Shown here: in pieces, positions 34,820 to 46,800 of the stretch
Numbering within the stretch: position 1 is the stretch's first letter
Layout of the letters: each line of letters starts with the position of its first letter
Assembly: GCF_005144585.1 (NCBI RefSeq)
Contig: NZ_SSMQ01000076.1
Coordinates: 1-60,266 of the forward strand
Source of the DNA: Polyangium fumosum
Lineage (GTDB): Bacteria > Myxococcota_A > Polyangia > Polyangiales > Polyangiaceae
DNA: 60,266 nucleotides
Direction: 5' to 3'
The notes under the pieces: model-generated
Databases searched by the model: none
Told to the model about the DNA's origin: nothing
What the model saw: the letters and a program-made list of their open reading frames with translations, nothing else
Program-made: the position numbers and the translations under genes

Positions 34820-37800
34820 TCACGGATCAACCTCGAGCAGGCACCGCCCAAGTTCGTCCGCAAGGGTGCGGGCGTGAGGGCCGATGACCATCGAGAAGTG
34901 GTCTCCAGGTACGTCGCGAACTTCAACGGGCTGCGCGGTGTGCTTCGCCCACAGGAGGCTCGGATCCGTGAGGAACTGTGATTCCCTGCCGAGGACAGGG
35001 GGGACCTGCTGCGTGGGACGCAGGTAGACGATGCGGCCAGGGTAATGGCGGGGCCGGTAATCGAACATGGCCGATGCGTGTTTCTTCACGGCCAACGCCA
35101 GGCGGTTCATGTCGAGCCCCGGGGAGATGGCGCGCGCCTGCGCCAGGAGTTCCTTCACCCGGCCGAGGCGCGCCTCCGGATCGAGGCCAAAGAGCTCGGC
35201 GTCCGAGAAGGACACGCCGAGGCCCCTCGCCATCGCGGCGACGAGGAACACGTCCGCCTCCGCCGTGTCGAATACCACGAACGGAGTCTCGGCGTCGGGG
35301 CACACGGAATCGAGCAGGACGAGCAGGTCCACCGCCTGCCCCGCGGCAAGAAGCTGTTGGGCCATCTCGAATGCGATGGTCCCGCCGAGCGACCAGCCGC
35401 CCAGGAGATAGGGGCCCTTCGGCTGAACCTCGCGCAGCGCCTCGACGTACTGCGCGGCCATGTCCTCGATCCGGGTGAGAGGCTCCAGGCCGTCGTCGAA
35501 GCCCTGGGCCTGGAGCGCGTAGAACGGGCGCGTATTGCCCAAGTGGCGCGCCAGATCGGCATAGCAGAGGACCATGCCTCCGAGGGGGTGCACGAAGAAG
35601 ATCGGGCGCCCGCGGCCAGACGGCTGGAGGGTGACGAGCGGCGACCATCGTTTTGATGCATGATGGTCGCGGAGCTTGAGCGCCATGGCCTCGATGGTCG
35701 GCCCCTCGAGCAGCGCCGCGAGCGGCAGGGTGCGGCCGAGCTCCTCCTTGATGCGCGTCATCAGGCGAACGGCCAGCAGAGAATGCCCTCCGAGGGCGAA
35801 GAAGTCGTCGTGTACGCCAATCGGGTGGACGGAGAGGATTTCCTCCCAGATCCTGACGAGCGCGAGCTCCGTGGTGTCCCGCGGGGCGAGCATATTGGCA
35901 TCGCGCTCGGGTCGCGTCAGCTCCGGGGCCGGAAGCGCCCGCCTGTCGACCTTGCCGTTCGGGCTGAGCGGCATGGCCGGGAGCCGCACGAATGCAGCGG
36001 GAATCATATAGTCCGGCAGCTTGGTCTGGAGGTGAGCGCGCAGCTCCGCGGCGGTGGGCGAAGCGCCCTCGCGCTCCACGATGTACGCGGTGAGGCGCTT
36101 GTCCTGAGGCGAATCCCCGTGCACGACGACGACGACCTCGTCGATGTCCGGGTGCTGGCCCAGCACCACCTCGATTTCCCCGAGCTCGATCCGGAAGCCA
36201 CGAATCTTGATCTGGTTGTCAGCACGCCCCAAAAACTCGATGGTCCCATCGGCGCGATATCGCGCGCGATCCCCTGTCTTGTATAGGCGCGTACCAGGCT
36301 CGCCGCTGCGAGGATCGGCGACGAATTTTTGCTGCGTGAGCTCGGGACGCCTCCAGTAGCCCCGGGCCAGACACACGCCGCCGATGTAAAGCTCGCCGGG
36401 GATCCCCACGGGCACAGGCTCCATGCGGGCGTCGAGGATGAAGATTTGCGCGTTGTCGATGGGCCGCCCGATCGGCGCCGGGCCGGGCTCCAATGCTTCG
36501 GGGAGGGTGAACGCCGTGACCACGTGCGCCTCCGTAGGACCGTAATGGTTCTGGAGGACGCATCCCGGGAGGGCGCGCACGAGGTGGATGATCGGGCGCG
36601 TGATCACGAGCTGCTCGCCCGCAGTAATGATCTCGCCGAGCGCCCTCGGGAGGATCTCTTCGCGTGGTGCCGCCTCGGCGATCTGCTGGAGCACGACGGG
36701 GGGCAAGAATGCCCTTTGGATGCGCGCCTCGTCGAGCTTGCGGAGCAGCGCCAGCGGATCGCGCCGTTCTTCGTCACGGAGCAGGACGAGCGTGCCGCCC
36801 GCGCTCCAGGTGGAGAAGATCTCCTGGAACGAGACATCGAAGTTCATCGACGCGAATTGCAGCGTGCGCGTCGCGGCGGGGCCCCCAAAGCTGCGGAGCT
36901 GCCAGGTGAGCAGGTTGACGAGCGCGCGGTGCGGCATCGCCACGCCCTTGGGCTCGCCGGTCGAACCGGACGTGTAAATGATATAGGCCAGGCTGTCCGG
37001 CGTCCCGGTCGGGGCCGGATCATGCGCCGGCTCGCGGCCAAGGACCTCCTCGTCCGCGTCGAGGCAGATAAGCCTGGCTCCGCCCGCCGGGAGGCGCGGG
37101 GCAAGGCTCGCCTGCGTCAGGAGCACGGGCGCCGCCGCGTCCTCGATCATCGACACGATGCGCTTCATCGGGGAGAGCGGGTCGATGGGCACATAGGCCC
37201 CGCCTGCCTTGAGAATGCCGAGCAGGCCTACCACCATCGCGATGGAACGCTCGACGCAGATCCCGACATTCACGTCCGGTCCCACGCCCAGCGATCGCAG
37301 GTGATGCGCGACCTGGTTGGCCTTTTGGTTCACCTCGCGATACGAAAGCTCCTGCCCTTCGAACTCCACCGCCACCGCGTCGGGCGTCCTCCGCGCCTGC
37401 GCCTCGAACAGCTCGTGCACGCGGTCCGCGACGATGGCGTCGGTCCGGGTGTCGTTGAATCCGAAGAGCAGCTCGTGCCGCTCGCCCTGCGAGAGCAGCG
37501 GCACCTCCGCGACCCGCCGCGACGGCGCCGCCGCGAGGCCCTCCATCAAGATCGCGAAATGGCCGACCATCCGCGCAACACTCGCGGGATCGAACCTGTC
37601 CGCGGCATACTCGATCCGGAGCAGCAGCTCGGGACCGGGCACGACGAGCACCGTGAGGAGGTAGTTGGTCTGCTCCATGGTGCAGACCTCCTTGATGGCG
37701 AGCCCGTGCAATCCCTGCCGCAGCGACGCATCGACAGGATAGTTCTCCACGACGAGCAAGCTCTCGAATAGGGCTCGGCCGCGCGGGACGTCGCTCCATC

Positions 37801-40800
37801 CCTGCACGCGGGACAGCGCGCTGTGCGCGTGGGGAAGCATCTCGGCCTGCTGCTCCTGGAGCTGCTTCAGCCAGGATAGGACGGGAACGTCCGGCGGCAC
37901 GCGCACCCGGACGGGCAGCGTGTTGACGAACATGCCGACCATGGACTCGATTCCGTCGAGCCCACCGGAGCGGCCCGACATCGTGGCGCCAAAGACCACG
38001 TCGCTCTGGCCGCTGTAATGCGAAAGGAGGAGCGCCCACGCGCCCTGCGCCAGTGTGCTCAGCGTCAGCCCCTCCGTGCGCGCGAGCCGATCCAGTGCGG
38101 CGGTCGCATCGGCTGACAGCCGGCGATCCTCCATGGGCGCCAGGTTCGCGGGGGCCGCCACAGAACCTTTCGGACGATCGACGAAAAGCGGTGTCGGTTC
38201 GGAGAAGCCCTCGAGCGCACGCCTCCAGTACGTTTCGTCGCGTACCGGATCTTGCTGCCCGAGCCAGGCGATGTAGTCGCGATAAGGACGCGGCGAAGGC
38301 AGCCGTGCCGCGCTCCGCAGGTGCGCCGCCTCGTAGCCGTCGAAGACCTCCTTGAGGACGCGCGCCATCGACCAGCCGTCCAGGAGGAGGTGGTTATGAC
38401 TCCAAATGAGTTCCACCTCATCCTCCGAAAGCCGGTGCAATGCGCAGCGAAGCAACGGGGCGCGCCCCGGATCGAAGCCGCGGGCGCGGTCCTCCGCGAG
38501 GAACGTCGCGCGGAAAGCCTCCTTCTCGCCTGCCGTAAGACCGCGGAGATCATGCTCCACCCACGGCAGCTCGACGCCGGAATGGACCACCTGCAAGGGC
38601 TCCTCCACGCCCTCCCAGACGAAGCTCGTCCGCAGGATCGGGTGTCGATCGAGGGCGCGTTGCCACGCCGCGCGGAACGCCTCGACGTCGAGCCGGCCGG
38701 CGATCCGGAAGGTCATGTGATTGAAGTACACACCTGACGAGGGCTCGCGCAGGATGTGATAGAGGATGCCCTGCTGCACGGGCGTCAGCGGATAGAGGTC
38801 CTCCACCTCGCGGCCCCGGCCGACAAGCTGGTCGACCGCCCCCTGCGTGAGGTGCGCCAGCGAATAGTCCGACGGCGTACGGCCACCGGCCTCTGGGGAG
38901 AGGCAATGCGCCAAGAGCGCGCGTAGCTCCGTCATGAACCGCCGGGCCAACGCCTCGATGGTCTCCCGCCGGTGGATGTTTTCGCTGTATGCCCAGACGA
39001 CAGAGAGGCGCCCCTCGGCGACCCAGCCATTGATCTCGATCCAATGGCCGCGGCGCGCTTTCGGGCTGTGCAGCGGGCCCGTGGGCCCGTCGGTCCAGCG
39101 GAAGAGTTCCGAGGAGGTCATGCTCGCGTCCATCTGCCCCAGGTAGTTGAAGCTGACCTCAGGAGACCGATGCTCGACGCCCTGCGAAAGGAGCATCGAT
39201 TCAGGGGAGAGATAACGGAGCAGGCCATACCCCACGCCCCGCTCCGGAATGCGCCGGAGCTGCTCCTTGACGCTCTTCAACGCCTCTCCCGGCGACGAGC
39301 CTGGGAGCTCGATCGATACCGGGAACAGAGCAGTGAACCATCCGACCGTGCGCGAGACGTCGAGATCGGAGAACAGTTCCTCCCTGCCGTGCCCCTCGAG
39401 ATCGAAGCGCAGCGAGCGCTCGCCGGTCCATGCCTCGAACGCCCGGACGAGCGCGGTCAAGAGTACGTCGTTGATTTGCGTGCGGTAGACCGACGGCACG
39501 TCCTGGAGCAGCGCGCGGGTCTCCTCCGCGTCGAGCGCGACCTCCACGCGACGTTCGGAAGCCACGGTGTTTGCGCCGCCCACCGCGTCCACCGGCAGCG
39601 GCGTGGCGGCGGGCAGCGCCTGCCAGAACGCAAGCTCCCTGAGGACCACGTCCGTACGCGCATGGGCCGACAGACGCTCCGACCACGCCTTGAACGACGT
39701 CGTCTTGGCGGGTAGCTCCGGCAGCTCTCCGCTCCGCAGTCGGCGATACGTGGTCTCGAGGTCCTCGAGCAGAATCCTCCACGATACGCTGTCGACCGCG
39801 AGGTGATGAATGATGAAGAGCAGCCTGCCCGGCCGTTCCGGTCCGAGATCCAGCAGCGCGACCCGGAGGAGCGGCCCTTCATCGAGCCGCAGGCTCGCCT
39901 GCAGCTCCGCAGCGCGCGCCTCGATGGCCGCCACCTGCTGCTCCTCGGCTATCGCCGAAAGGTCGATCTCCACGACCTCCACCTTCTCGTCGAGCCCGGC
40001 ATTGATCTGGCGGACCGACGAGCCCTCGCGGAGGAACCGGAGTCGCAGCGCGTCGTGATGGCGTACGAGCTCCGCGACGGCTCGCTCGAGGAGGCGCGGA
40101 TCCATGCGCTCGCGCGTCTCGAGCAGGACGGCTTGATTGAAATGGTGCGGCTCGGGGCGATCCTCGTCGAAGAACCAGCGCTGAATGGGGGAGAGCTCCA
40201 CGGGGCCGGTGACGGGCCCCTGATCGGCCTCCTGCCTGGCCGCCGTGGTGGCCACTCCGGCGAGCCCCGCAATGGTCTGGTGCACGAACATCTGGCGCAC
40301 GGAAAGGGCGAGGCCTGCCTGCTGCGCCTTGCTCATGACCCGAATGGCGAGGATGGAGTCGCCTCCCAGCATGAAGAAGTTATCGTGCACGCCGACGCGC
40401 TCGACGCGCAAGACGTCCCCCCAGATCGCGGTCAGCAGCTCCTCCTTGGCGGAGCGCGGTGCCACGTAATCGCCCTGCGCCTCGGATCGGGACCGCGAGG
40501 GGGCTGGGAGCGCCTTGCGGTCCACCTTGCCGTTCGGCGTCAGCGGCAGCACGTCCAGCTCGACGTACGCGGACGGGGCCATGTACTCGGGCAGCTTGCG
40601 CTTCACGAGCTCGCGGAGCGACGGGACGAGCAGCTCCGCCTGCCGCGACCGGAGCGGGTTGTTGATGGTGCCTTGCGCCGTGCTCCGCGAAGCCGCCGGC
40701 TCCGGGCGCCATGCCTTCGGCCTCGCCGCGATTGCGTCTCGCTCGAGGAGCGCGTCGAAATGAGAGTGCCCCGACGCAGCCGACCAGGTGAGACGAACCG

Positions 40801-43800
40801 TGTACCCGAGGCTCTCCCCGAGCTCCCCTAGCGACTCGGGCGAAACGGCTCCTTCCGCGGCGGAGGCGGCGAGGGCGGCGATTTCGCCCGCGGTCCCCTC
40901 GTCCTTCGAGAGCAGATCCATGGCGTGACAATCGGCGTACACGCGCGCGCTCGGGATCCCCGTGATCACGGCCGTGCGTGGCTTGGCCTCTCGCAACCAT
41001 TGCGAGAGCGAGGTGAGGTCGTCGCTTCGCTCCCACTGCCGCGACGCATCGATGCTCACCGCCTCCAGCTCCTCTTCGACGAAGAGCACGACGTCGTAGC
41101 GGTAGCGAGTCATTTCATCGTCGCCGCGACCGCGCTTGAGCCAGATCTCGGCATGCGTGAGCCTCGGGATTTCGTCGCAGAGCGATCGAAAGAAATCAGG
41201 GGCGACGAGCAATTCGCCCTCGGACTCGACGGCGTGGCTCCACCGCTCGCGCAGCGTCGCGACCGGCGTGTCCGGCGCGGCCCGATAGAGCTCGACGGAG
41301 GCATGGAACGCCTCGAGCAGGGCCTGATTGCGAATGTCGCCCAGGAACACCCTGCCGCCGCGCCCGACCGCCCGCACGGCGCCCTCGATCACCTCCCGCA
41401 GATACGCCGAGCTCGGGAAGTACTGGACGATCGAGTTGAGGATGATGGTGTCATACGTCCCGGCGTCCTCCCCGGTGAATGCGTTTGCCTCCCGGCGCTC
41501 CAGGCGCACGTGGGAGAGCCCGCGCATCACGAGCTCCGGGCGGAGCTTCTGGAGGACAGGCTCGGAGAAGTCGGTGCCCAGATAGGCGTCACAGCCCGGA
41601 GCGATCTGCAAGAGGAGGAGGCCCGTGCCGCAGCCGATTTCCCAGACGCGACGCGGTTCGAGGGCGCGGATGCGCGCCACGGTGCAATCGCGCCAAACGC
41701 GCATGAGCTCCTCGGCGTAGGGCTGTCGCGTATAGCTGCTCTCCCAGCCGATGGTATTGAGCGTGGCGTCGTCTCCCAGCGCCGGCTTTTGGTAGAGATC
41801 GTCGTAGAGCGCCGACCACTCCTGGATCTGCTGGCTCGCGAGGTCCGCGCCCTTCTCCGACTGCGCGGTGCGGCTCCGGTCGGCGACCACATAGGCGACG
41901 AGCCTCCGGTCGCCGGGCGTGTCCTCCCGCGCCACGACCACCGCGTCCTTCACACCCGCGTATTGCAGGAGCACGCTCTCGATCTCCCCGAGCTCGATGC
42001 GGAAGCCGCGGATCTTCACCTGTTGATCGGCGCGCCTCAGGTACACGAGCGCGCCGTCCGGCGACCTTCGGCAGACGTCACCCGTCTTGTACAACCGCGC
42101 GCCGGGCTCATTCGAGAAGGGATCCTCCACGAACCTCGCGGCGGTGAGCTCGGGCTGATTCAGGTATCCGCGCGCCACGCCCGGACCGCCGATGTAGAGC
42201 TCCCCCGGCACGCCGATCGGTACGGGTCGCATGTGCGCGTCCAGCACATAGAGCCGGGTGTTCGCGATAGGCCGCCCAATGGGCACGGTCACTGCGTCCC
42301 CCGGTACGTTCTCGACGAGGTGCCAGGAAGCGAACGTCGTGGTCTCTGTCGGACCATAAACGTGGAGCAGCCGCGCCGGAGCGCCGTGCGAAATCACCTC
42401 GCGGACGCAGCCCGGATCGACCATTTCCCCCCCGAACAGGACGGTGCGCGCCGTCGCGAAGGCCTGTGGGGCGTCACGCGCGATCTGATTGAAGAGCGCC
42501 GTGGTGAGGAAGATCGTGGTGATCCCCGTCTCCCGTAGCTTCCGCGCGAGCTCCTGCGGGTTCAGGGTGACGTCGCGGGACAGGCCGACGATGGAGGCGC
42601 CGTTCAAGAGGGGGCCCCATATCTCGAACGTGGCCGCGTCGAACGCGCAATTCGCCGCTTGGGCGACACGATCGGTCGGGTCGATCCGAACGTAATCGGT
42701 ATCGAGCACCAGGCGCGTGATAGACCGGTGCTCGATGGCGGCGCCTTTGGGCTGGCCCGTCGAGCCCGACGTGTAGATCACATACGCCAGGCTCCTCGAC
42801 GTCGTACCCGACGCCGGATTCGACGTGGGCAGGTCCGAGAGGAGCGTGTCGCCCTCTTCCAGGTAGACGACGTGGCCGTCGTGCTGGGGCAGCCGGTCCT
42901 GGAATCGCACCTGGGTGATGACCACCGGCGCGCGCGTGTCCCGGAGCATGAAGGCGAGTCGCTCCTTGGGATAGGTCGGGTCGAGCGGAACGTACGCCCC
43001 TCCCGCCTTGAGGATCCCGAGCAGCCCCACCACCATTTCCACCGACCGCTCGATGCAAATGCCGACGAGCACCTCGGGCCCCACCCCGAGCGACCGCAGG
43101 TGATGGGCGAGCCGATTGGCGCGCCGGTCGAGCTCTCCATACGAGATGCGCTGCTCGCCATACACCGCCGCCACGGCGTCCGGCGTCCTCGCCGCCTGCG
43201 CCTCGAAGAGCTCGTGGACGCAGCGATCCTTCGGGTATGCGGTGTCGGTCTCGTTCCACGCCGAGATCACCTGCTGCCGCTCGGCATTCGTGAGCAGCGG
43301 CAGCTCCGAGACCCGGCGCTCCGGCGTCTCCACGATGCTCTCGAGCAACACCACGAACTGGCCCGCGATCCGCTCGATCGTCGCGGCATCGAACAGGTCC
43401 GCGTTGTACTGGAGCCAGGCGAAGAACGTGCCCTTCGCCTCGGCCATCATCATCGTGATATCGAACATCGCCTCCCGCTCGGGCAAGGAGAAAGACTCCA
43501 TCTCCAGGTCCCCGAGCATGAGCCGCGCGTTCGGGTCGCCGAGCGCGAGCGCTGCCATCTCATCGAAGATATGGGATCGCTGCAGGACGAACATGACGTC
43601 GATCATGGGCGTGCGCGAGGGATCCCGGTACGGCAGAAGCTGCTCCACGAGGAGCAGGAACGGGTAATCCTGATGCTCGATCGCGCCGAGCACGGTCTGG
43701 GTGATCCGGTGCAGCGCGGCGCGGAAGGTGGGGTCGTCCTCGAAGTTGGAGCGCAGGACGACCGGGCTGACGAAATAGCCGACGACCGATTGGAAGAGAT

Positions 43801-46800
43801 CGCTGCTGCGCCCGGCCACCGCGGAGCCCACGAGGAGGTCACCCTGCCCGGTGATCCGGTGGAGCAGCACCTTGAAGGCAGCGAGGAGGAGCGTGTAGAG
43901 CGTCGTGCCCTCGGTGCGCGCGAACGACTTGATTCTCTTGGCGAGCTCCGGGGGCAGGCTGAAGATGTGCAGGCCGCCACGATAGGTTTGCACCGGCGGT
44001 CTGGCCCTGTCCGTTGGCAAATGGAGCACGGGCAGCTCGCCGCGGAGCTCCTTCTTCCAGTATTCGAGGTGCCGCTGTCCCTCCGCGCCAGCCAGCATGT
44101 CGACCTGCCAGCGCGCGAAGTCGACGTACGTGGCGGGGAGCGCGGGCAGCTCAGCACGTGCGCCCCGAACTTCGGCCGCGTAGAGCGCCGATAGCTCCTT
44201 CATGATCACGCCGAGGGACCAGAGATCGACGGCGACGTGGTGCACGACGATCAAGAGCACGTGATCCTCGGGCGAGCGCGAGAAGAGCTCTACCTTCAGG
44301 ATCTGGCCCCGCTCCAGGTTCAAGCGCTGATGCGCGGCGTCGGCGACGCGCTGGGGGAGCTCCTGATCGCTCCACCCGGAGGTATCCACGATATCGAACG
44401 GTACCTCCACGCTCGGCTCGACGCGCTGAAGGACCTCCTCTCCGCGCAGCGCATAGGTCGTGCGCAGCGAGGGGTGGCGACGTGCGAGCTGCTGGAATGC
44501 GCGCCGCAAGCTCGCGACGTCCAGGCGAGCCCGGATGCGGAGCGCGGGGATGACGTTGTATGCGGTGCTCTCCGGGACCGACTCGTACAGGAACCAGAGG
44601 GCGCGCTGACCATACGAGAGCGGCGCCCAGCCCCCCTGCTCGGATGCCGGCGCCGTCTCGGACGCGTGGGCAACCGGGAGGGGTGAGGCCTCGGCCTCGC
44701 TGGCATCGAGCGCGAGCTGCGCGAGCAGGGACTGGCCCAAGGACGCGACGTCGATATGGGTGAGGAGCAGGGTCGCCGGGAGCTTGAGCCCGAGGCTCGT
44801 CGCCAGCCGATTGCGGAGCTCCAGGCTCATGAGCGAGTCGACGCCCAGGCTGCCGAACGCGGCGCGGCGATCGATGTTCGCGGCGGGGAGGCGCAGGATC
44901 CTGCCGAGCTCCTCGATGATGTGCCTCTCGAGGAGCGCCGGACGCTCCTCGGGTGCGGCATTCATGAGCGCGTCGCGGACACGATCTGCCTGCCCTGCAT
45001 TCTGCTTCGCCGAGTCACCCTCGCGCGAAAGCGTCGACCACAACGGCCTCCCCGCAGCGGCGGGATAAAATTCGAGCCATTTTTGCAGATTCAGATCGAG
45101 CACGCCGGCTTGGCAGAGCCCCGCGCGAAGCAGACGCTCGAGCACGTGCGCGCCCTCCTCGGGCGAGATGCTCTTGATCCCGCGATACGATAACCTTTCC
45201 CCGCGGTTTTGCTGCGCCGCCGCGAGCCCCACCTCGGAGAACGGTCCCCAGTTGATGGACAGCCCCGGGAGCCCGAGCGCCCGGCGGTGGTGCGCGAGCG
45301 CATCCAGGAACGTATTCGATGCCGCGTAGTTCCCCTGGCCGGGCGAGCCCACCAGCGAAGCAGCCGAGGAATACAGCACGAAGAAGTCCAGCCCCGAGCG
45401 CAAGCTCCGGGTGTGCAGGTTCCAGGCGCCCAGGATCTTGGGGCCCATCACCTTCTCGAAGGACTCCCAGGTGAGCTCCACCGCCATGCGGTCATCGATC
45501 ACCGCCGCCGCGTGGAGGACGCCCCGGAGCGGCGGCGCGTGCCGCTCGATGTCCTCGAACATTCGATCGACGTCGGCGGACCGCGAGACATCCGCTGCGA
45601 CGACCCGGATCTCGGCGCCCCGCTCCTTCATGGCGGCAATGGCCGCCTGCGCCGCGTCGGTCGGTTTGCTGCGACCGACCAGGACCACATGGCGCGCGCC
45701 CTTCTCGACCATCCATTGCGCGATCGATAGCCCCAGCCCGCCGAGACCACCGGTGATCAGATAGGAACCGTCCGAGCGGATCGTGGGGCCCTCGATTCCG
45801 TTCGCATTCGTGGTCCGCGCGCTGGTTCGGACGAGGCGGGTCACGTAGCGCCCGTCCTCGCGCAGGGCGACCTGATCCTCCCCATCCATCGAGGCAAGCT
45901 CGCCGAGCAGCGCCGACGCCTCGTCCTCACCTCGCTTCGGGCTCAGATCGACCTGGGTGCAGCGGAGCTCGGGGTGCTCCAGCAAAAGGGTCCGGCCGAT
46001 GCCCCATACCGGGGCCTGCGCGGGCGCCGTCACCGCGGACCCTGCCGGTTGCGCTCCACGTGTCACGAGAAGCAGCCGGGGAAGCCCTTGCCATCCGGCT
46101 CCGAGCAATGCCTGCGCGAGATGGAGCGCGCTCATGGTCCCCTGTCGCTGATCCGCGTGCAGCGTCTCCGGCGTCGTCTGCTCGATCGGCGTGGCGTCGA
46201 GGCTCCCCATGTGGATCACGCCGCGGCAGGGTCGCTCCGCGCCGAAGGCATCCTTGAGCACGGCCCGATAGCCTTCAGGATCCCGCCCGTCGACCTCGTA
46301 CAGCCCCTCGCGGATGCGCGCATATCGCTCCGCCGGGAGGACCTGCACGCAGGCTTCGCCCCGAGCCTCGAGGAGCGCCGAAACCGCGGCGCCCGCCCCA
46401 CCCCGGTCCATACACAGCAGGAAGGCGCCGGTGGACGGCTTCGCGCCCGTTTCGGGAGCTTCCACAGCGCGATCCTTGCGATGCCATGCAAGCTCGTACA
46501 GCCATCGATCGGAGGGCTCCTCCTCGTCCGACGCGCTCTTTGCGTGCGATTCGGCAGTGAGCCCGGCGGCCTCGTCGCGCAGCGGCAGGCGGCGCGCGGC
46601 GGCGGCGTCCATGGGCGGGGGCGCTTCGACCCAGTATCGCTGCCGCTGGAATGGATAGGTCGGCAGCGCGATGCATTGGCCGCCCGACGGGTAGAGGCGC
46701 TTCCAATCCACGGCAAAACCGTGGGCGTAGAGCGCCCCGAACGACAAAAGGAGCTCGCGCCGCTCGTCCTGCTCCCGCCGGAAAGAAGGCAGCGCGACGC